Shown one piece after another: positions 60,813 to 64,000 of a DNA stretch of 64,000 bases. A program made the translations under genes and the position numbers. Under the pieces are notes generated by a model. It ran no database searches. It saw nothing but the letters and a program-made list of their open reading frames with translations, and had not been told where the DNA came from. The DNA lies in assembly GCA_026314275.1 (NCBI GenBank), contig CP111109.1, positions 3,286,001-3,350,000 on the forward strand, in the 5' to 3' direction. Every line of letters starts with the position of its first letter. The stretch's first letter is position 1. This DNA is from JAGOEY01 sp017997515 (GTDB lineage: Bacteria; Pseudomonadota; Gammaproteobacteria; Burkholderiales; Burkholderiaceae_C).

Positions 60813-62741
60813 ATGACCAACAACACCAACGCCACCCACCCCAGCGCACTCGGCCACAGCCCCGACGCCCTGGCCCAGCGCCAGGCCCAGCTGCTGGCCC
60901 TGCTGCGCCAAGCCGCCCCCGAAGTGTTAAGCGACAACCAGGTCAATTTTGAAAAACTCAAAGAACTGCTGGGCGACGAGCGCATAGCCCCTGCCGAGCA
61001 TTACGAGCTGAACTGGGCCGGCAAAACCGAGGCCCGCCGCGAGATCCAAAAAACCAGCAGCCACACCCTGCGGCCTGACGCCAACAACCCGGCCCACGCC
61101 CCGCACATGCTCATAGAGGGCGAAAACCTGGAAGTGCTGCGCGTGCTGCAAAAAAGCTACTACGGCAAGGTGAAGATGATCTACATCGACCCGCCGTACA
61201 ACACCGGCAACGACAGCTTTGTGTACCCCGACGACTATTCAGAAACCCTGGACGAATACCAAAAACGCACGGGTGAGAAAAGCGCCGAAGGGTATTTGAA
61301 CAAACAAAGCCTGTGGAAGAAAAACAGCAAGGAGAGCGGCCAATACCACAGCGCGTGGCTGAGCATGATGTACCCGCGTTTGTATTTGGCGCGGAATTTG
61401 TTGCGGGAAGATGGGGTTATTTTTATTTCGATTGATGACAACGAAGCAGCGAATTTGAAGCTGCTTTGTGATGAGATTTTTGGTGAAGATAATTTCATCG
61501 CGAACGTTGCTTGGAAACACACGCAACAAAGTAAAAATGATGAGAGATATTTTGCGCGAGTTTATAACGCAATTTTGGCGTATCGAAAATCTGACTTAAT
61601 CGACAAATTCAGATTGCCTAGAACGGATGCAGACAATAAAAACTACTCCAATCCTGACAATGATCCAAAAGGCGATTGGAGGTCTGGCGACGTCCGTAGT
61701 CCAAGCTATAGAAAAACCTTGCACTTTGACATCTCAACTCCGACAGGAAAATTTATCAGCCCGCCTGAAAACGGTTGGAGATGGTCTGAGGAAGCCATTT
61801 ATCAAAAGATAAAATCAGGTGAAATTATTTTCAATGCTGACGAGTCGAAAATCGTTAGAAAGATTTATTTGGATGAGCAAGATGGTCGAACCCCTGAAAA
61901 TCTCTGGGATGGTGAATTATCAGGTACAACCAGACGAGCCAATACGGAATTAAAAAAACTGTTTGGGGGGGAGGCAATTTTTGATACGCCAAAGCCAACT
62001 GATTTGATTAAAAGGATATTAAGACTGTTGCCAGATAGTTTGGATCTCGTTTTTCTTGATTTCTTTGCTGGCAGTGGCACTAGCGCCCACGCAGTGATGG
62101 AGTTAAACGCAGAAGACGGTGGAAATCGTCAGTGCATTAGCGTCCAAATGCCCGAAGTCCTCGACGAAGCCAGCGAAGCCTACAAAGCGGGATACCGCAC
62201 CATCGCCGACATCACCCGTGCGCGCATCGAAAAGGTGATCGCCAAGCTCAAAGCCGAGCACCCCGACAAAACTGCCGACCTGGCCTGCGCCCATTTCGCC
62301 CTGGCCCCGTCCAACTTCAAAGTATGGCGCGGCGATGTGGGCAGTGCCGATGCGCTGCGCGACCAGTTGGCCTTGTTCCAAAGCGCCGAAAAAGGCAGCC
62401 CTTCAACAGGCTCAGGGCCAGCGGATGCCGCGAACGCGCAAACCGCCATGCTGACCGAGCTGCTGCTCAAGCACGGCTTGGGCGCGCTGGGGGTGCATGC
62501 GGTCAGCGCTCCCAAGCAAGTGGCGGGGGTGACGGTACACCGCGTGCTCATGCCCGACGACAAGCACATGTGGCTGTGTTTTGACACGTATACCGACGCG
62601 CTGAAAGACGAAATCGTCAATGCCCGGCCCGCGCAGGTGGTGCTGCTCAACTCGTGCTTTGTGGGTGACAAAGCCGACGAGCAGTTGGCCAACCTGCAAC
62701 TGGAGCTGGCGGCGCTGGACATTGGCCTGGCGGTGATTTGA
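60813..62741 (+). CDS. Type III-like adenine-specific DNA methyltransferase (Mod), mosaic recognition region
   Basis: A 642-residue beta-class N6-adenine methyltransferase. Motif IV DPPYNTGND is at residues 126-134, and the AdoMet motif I FAGSGTSAHAVMEL lies after it at ~418, with the target-recognition region between them. That region (about 61380-62110) is AT-rich with A/T-ending codons, unlike the GC-rich flanks of the same gene. The C-terminal part includes a low-complexity SPSTGSGPADAAN from an embedded repeat. It modifies host DNA to protect it from the Res partner. It starts 57 bp after the helicase. Confidence 0.92.
   Translation: MTNNTNATHPSALGHSPDALAQRQAQLLALLRQAAPEVLSDNQVNFEKLKELLGDERIAPAEHYELNWAGKTEARREIQKTSSHTLRPDANNPAHAPHMLIEGENLEVLRVLQKSYYGKVKMIYIDPPYNTGNDSFVYPDDYSETLDEYQKRTGEKSAEGYLNKQSLWKKNSKESGQYHSAWLSMMYPRLYLARNLLREDGVIFISIDDNEAANLKLLCDEIFGEDNFIANVAWKHTQQSKNDERYFARVYNAILAYRKSDLIDKFRLPRTDADNKNYSNPDNDPKGDWRSGDVRSPSYRKTLHFDISTPTGKFISPPENGWRWSEEAIYQKIKSGEIIFNADESKIVRKIYLDEQDGRTPENLWDGELSGTTRRANTELKKLFGGEAIFDTPKPTDLIKRILRLLPDSLDLVFLDFFAGSGTSAHAVMELNAEDGGNRQCISVQMPEVLDEASEAYKAGYRTIADITRARIEKVIAKLKAEHPDKTADLACAHFALAPSNFKVWRGDVGSADALRDQLALFQSAEKGSPSTGSGPADAANAQTAMLTELLLKHGLGALGVHAVSAPKQVAGVTVHRVLMPDDKHMWLCFDTYTDALKDEIVNARPAQVVLLNSCFVGDKADEQLANLQLELAALDIGLAVI
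62398..62425. repeat. Short palindromic repeat embedded in the methylase gene
   Basis: GCCCTTCAACAGGCTCAGGG followed by CCAGCG resembles the widespread CTTCGACAGGCTCAGG-type palindromic element; the ends GCCCT/AGGGC pair. It is in frame and codes SPSTGSGPA, a peptide typical of such translated repeats, in a poorly conserved C-terminal part of Mod. Confidence 0.55.
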
Positions 62742-62749
62742 GGTTTGCC

Positions 62750-63835
62750 ATGGCAAAACAATTGACCAAAATGTCGGGCCAAGCCTCAGATGTTCAGACG
62801 CAGTCCTTGTTGGCTGATTTGCATCAACTGGTCAAGCAAACCCAAAACCATCTGGCCAGCACAGCGAACAGTGCGCTGACCCACTTGTACTGGCACGTTG
62901 GAGAACGTTTGCGGCGGGATGTATTGGGGGCAAAACGTGCCGACTACGGCAAACAAATTCTTGCGACGGTGTCGCAAGAATTTGTTCGGCACTATGGCAA
63001 GGGCTTCACAAGCTCTTCTCTGAGCAGGATGCTGACCTTTGCAGAGGTTTTTCCGAGTTTTGAAATTGTGGCGACGTTGTCGCAACAATTGAGCTGGAGC
63101 CACTTTGTAGAGATTTTCCCCCTCAAGCAACCGCTGGAACGCGAGTTTTACGCCGAGATGTGCCGCATTGAGCGCTGGAGCGTGCGCACCCTGCGCGAGC
63201 GCATTGGCAGCCAGTTGTACCTGCGATCCAGCATTGCCAAGAAGCCTGAGGGCGTGATTGCCCAGGAACTGAGCCACCTGCGCGAAGGTGGGCAGATGAC
63301 GCCTGACCTGGTGTTTCGCGACCCCTACATGCTGGACTTTTTGGGCCTGCCCGACGGCTACAGCGAGCGCGATTTGGAGAGCGCCATCCTGCGCGAGATG
63401 GAGCGCTTTTTGCTGGAGCTGGGCGCGGGCTTTACCTTTGTAGCGCGGCAAAAGCGCATCAGCGTGGGGGCGGACGATTTCTACCTGGATTTGCTGTTCT
63501 ACCACCGGCACCTGCGCCGCCTGGTGGCGGTGGAGCTAAAGCTGGAGAAGTTTGCGCCCGCGCACAAGGGGCAGATGGAGCTGTACCTGCGCTGGCTGGA
63601 CCAGAACGACCGCGCCGAGGGCGAGGCTTCGCCCATTGGCCTGATTTTGTGCGCCAGCGCCGACCGCGAGCAGGTGGAGCTGATGGATTTGGACAGCGCC
63701 AACATTCGTGTGGCGCAGTACCTGCATGCACTGCCCGACGTGCAGGTGCTGCAGGCGCAATTGCACCGCGTGGTGCAGCTGGCGCGTGAGCGGCAAGCCA
63801 GGTTGGCCTTGCCAGACAACAAGGAATACCCATGA
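62750..63835 (+). CDS. YhcG-type PD-(D/E)XK nuclease (DUF1016 family)
   Basis: A 361-residue protein. The N-terminal DUF1016 helical domain (YWHVGERLRRDVLGAKRADYG, partly shown, then LSWSHFVEIFPLKQPLEREFY) is followed by a PD-(D/E)XK nuclease domain with the acidic residue in DDFYLDLLFYHRHLRRLV and the E-x-K in VAVELKLEKF (~261). In the family these nucleases often accompany restriction systems. ATG 62750 with GAGG 6 bp upstream is chosen over TTG 62738. Its stop overlaps the next ATG (ATGA), tying it to the Mod-Res unit. Confidence 0.88.
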   Translation: MAKQLTKMSGQASDVQTQSLLADLHQLVKQTQNHLASTANSALTHLYWHVGERLRRDVLGAKRADYGKQILATVSQEFVRHYGKGFTSSSLSRMLTFAEVFPSFEIVATLSQQLSWSHFVEIFPLKQPLEREFYAEMCRIERWSVRTLRERIGSQLYLRSSIAKKPEGVIAQELSHLREGGQMTPDLVFRDPYMLDFLGLPDGYSERDLESAILREMERFLLELGAGFTFVARQKRISVGADDFYLDLLFYHRHLRRLVAVELKLEKFAPAHKGQMELYLRWLDQNDRAEGEASPIGLILCASADREQVELMDLDSANIRVAQYLHALPDVQVLQAQLHRVVQLARERQARLALPDNKEYP

Positions 63836-64000
63836 CGATGAAGCTGCAATTTGCCCACCAGGACTACCAAAAGAAGGCGGTGGATGCGGTGGTGAAGGTG
63901 TTTGACGGCCAGCCACTGGCCAAGAGCGACTTTGCGCTGGCTGCACAGCAAGGCAGCGTGGCGTATGCCGGCGACGGCAGCATTGGCAATGCGCTGACGC
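63832..64000 (+). CDS. Type III-like restriction subunit Res, 3' truncated by window
   Basis: The first 56 codons are present: MTMKLQFAHQDYQKKAVDAV and then VVKVFDGQPLAK. The opening KLQF.HQDYQ.KAVDAVVKVFDGQP is the usual N-terminus of DEAD/DEAH helicase-nuclease Res subunits of type III restriction enzymes, just before the Q-motif and Walker A. The ATG at 63832 overlaps the YhcG stop; the ATG at 63838 is an alternative start. The helicase and nuclease parts lie beyond the window. Confidence 0.75.
   Translation, partial: MTMKLQFAHQDYQKKAVDAVVKVFDGQPLAKSDFALAAQQGSVAYAGDGSIGNALT

Noticed and set aside
57873..64000. Classification of the defence locus as DISARM or BREX
   Set aside because: An SNF2 helicase plus methylase recalls class 1 DISARM, but no DrmA, DrmB, DrmC, PglZ or BrxC-like gene is visible, and the Res-like start points to a type III-like system.
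1..64000. CRISPR arrays, rRNA operons or intact insertion sequences
   Set aside because: I looked for regularly spaced direct repeats, rRNA-like sequence and transposase motifs and found none.

Overview
The window looks like a chromosomal segment of a Burkholderiales betaproteobacterium, most likely Comamonadaceae (Rhodoferax/Polaromonas/Acidovorax type). This is inferred from the high GC content, the gene order rpsO-pnp-quinone oxidoreductase-tpiA-secG-tRNA-Leu-nuoABCDEFGHIJKLMN-DUF2818-NUDIX-DUF1178, and two families of dispersed intergenic repeats that I associate with that family. No rRNA, CRISPR array, prophage or intact insertion sequence was found.

Left part (1-15370). The window opens with the end of a phenylacetyl-CoA epoxidase operon (paaD partial, paaE). 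An IclR-type regulator is divergent from a cluster of FAD monooxygenase, DUF2783 protein, metallo-beta-lactamase-fold protein, a complete branched-chain-type ABC importer (with a LivM-LivG fusion), bifunctional PaaZ and an EthD-family protein. Together these read as uptake and breakdown of an aromatic acid whose identity is not shown by the sequence. A phasin-like small protein, a GNAT acetyltransferase, a small secreted protein and a PLP aminotransferase follow.

Core part (15371-36633). rpsO and pnp are separated by a terminator and a long leader hairpin that may be an RNase III/PNPase autoregulation site. Next come tpiA, secG, a tRNA-Leu(GAG) and the full 14-gene complex I operon, which continues into DUF2818, NUDIX and DUF1178 genes.

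Transport part (36634-51837). A YcaQ-like glycosylase and an MsbA-like ABC transporter are divergent from a MarR-NodT-EmrA-EmrB efflux operon. A perfect palindrome abuts the marR start codon. A second branched-chain-type ABC importer (livGFKHM order), an unlinked MetQ-like binding protein and an RhtA-like exporter complete this part.

Right part (51838-64000). A VapBC-type toxin-antitoxin pair is divergent from the most interesting locus in the window: rhodanese, serine O-acetyltransferase, XRE regulator, Family 2A encapsulin shell and a cysteine desulfurase with a ~290-residue disordered N-terminal cargo domain. This is a sulfur-handling protein nanocompartment. A paired inverted repeat (REPIN-like) lies in frame inside the cargo domain. 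The window ends in a restriction/defence locus: SNF2-type helicase, type III-like adenine methylase with an AT-rich foreign-looking recognition region, a YhcG-type PD-(D/E)XK nuclease, and the start of a Res-type helicase/nuclease cut by the window edge.
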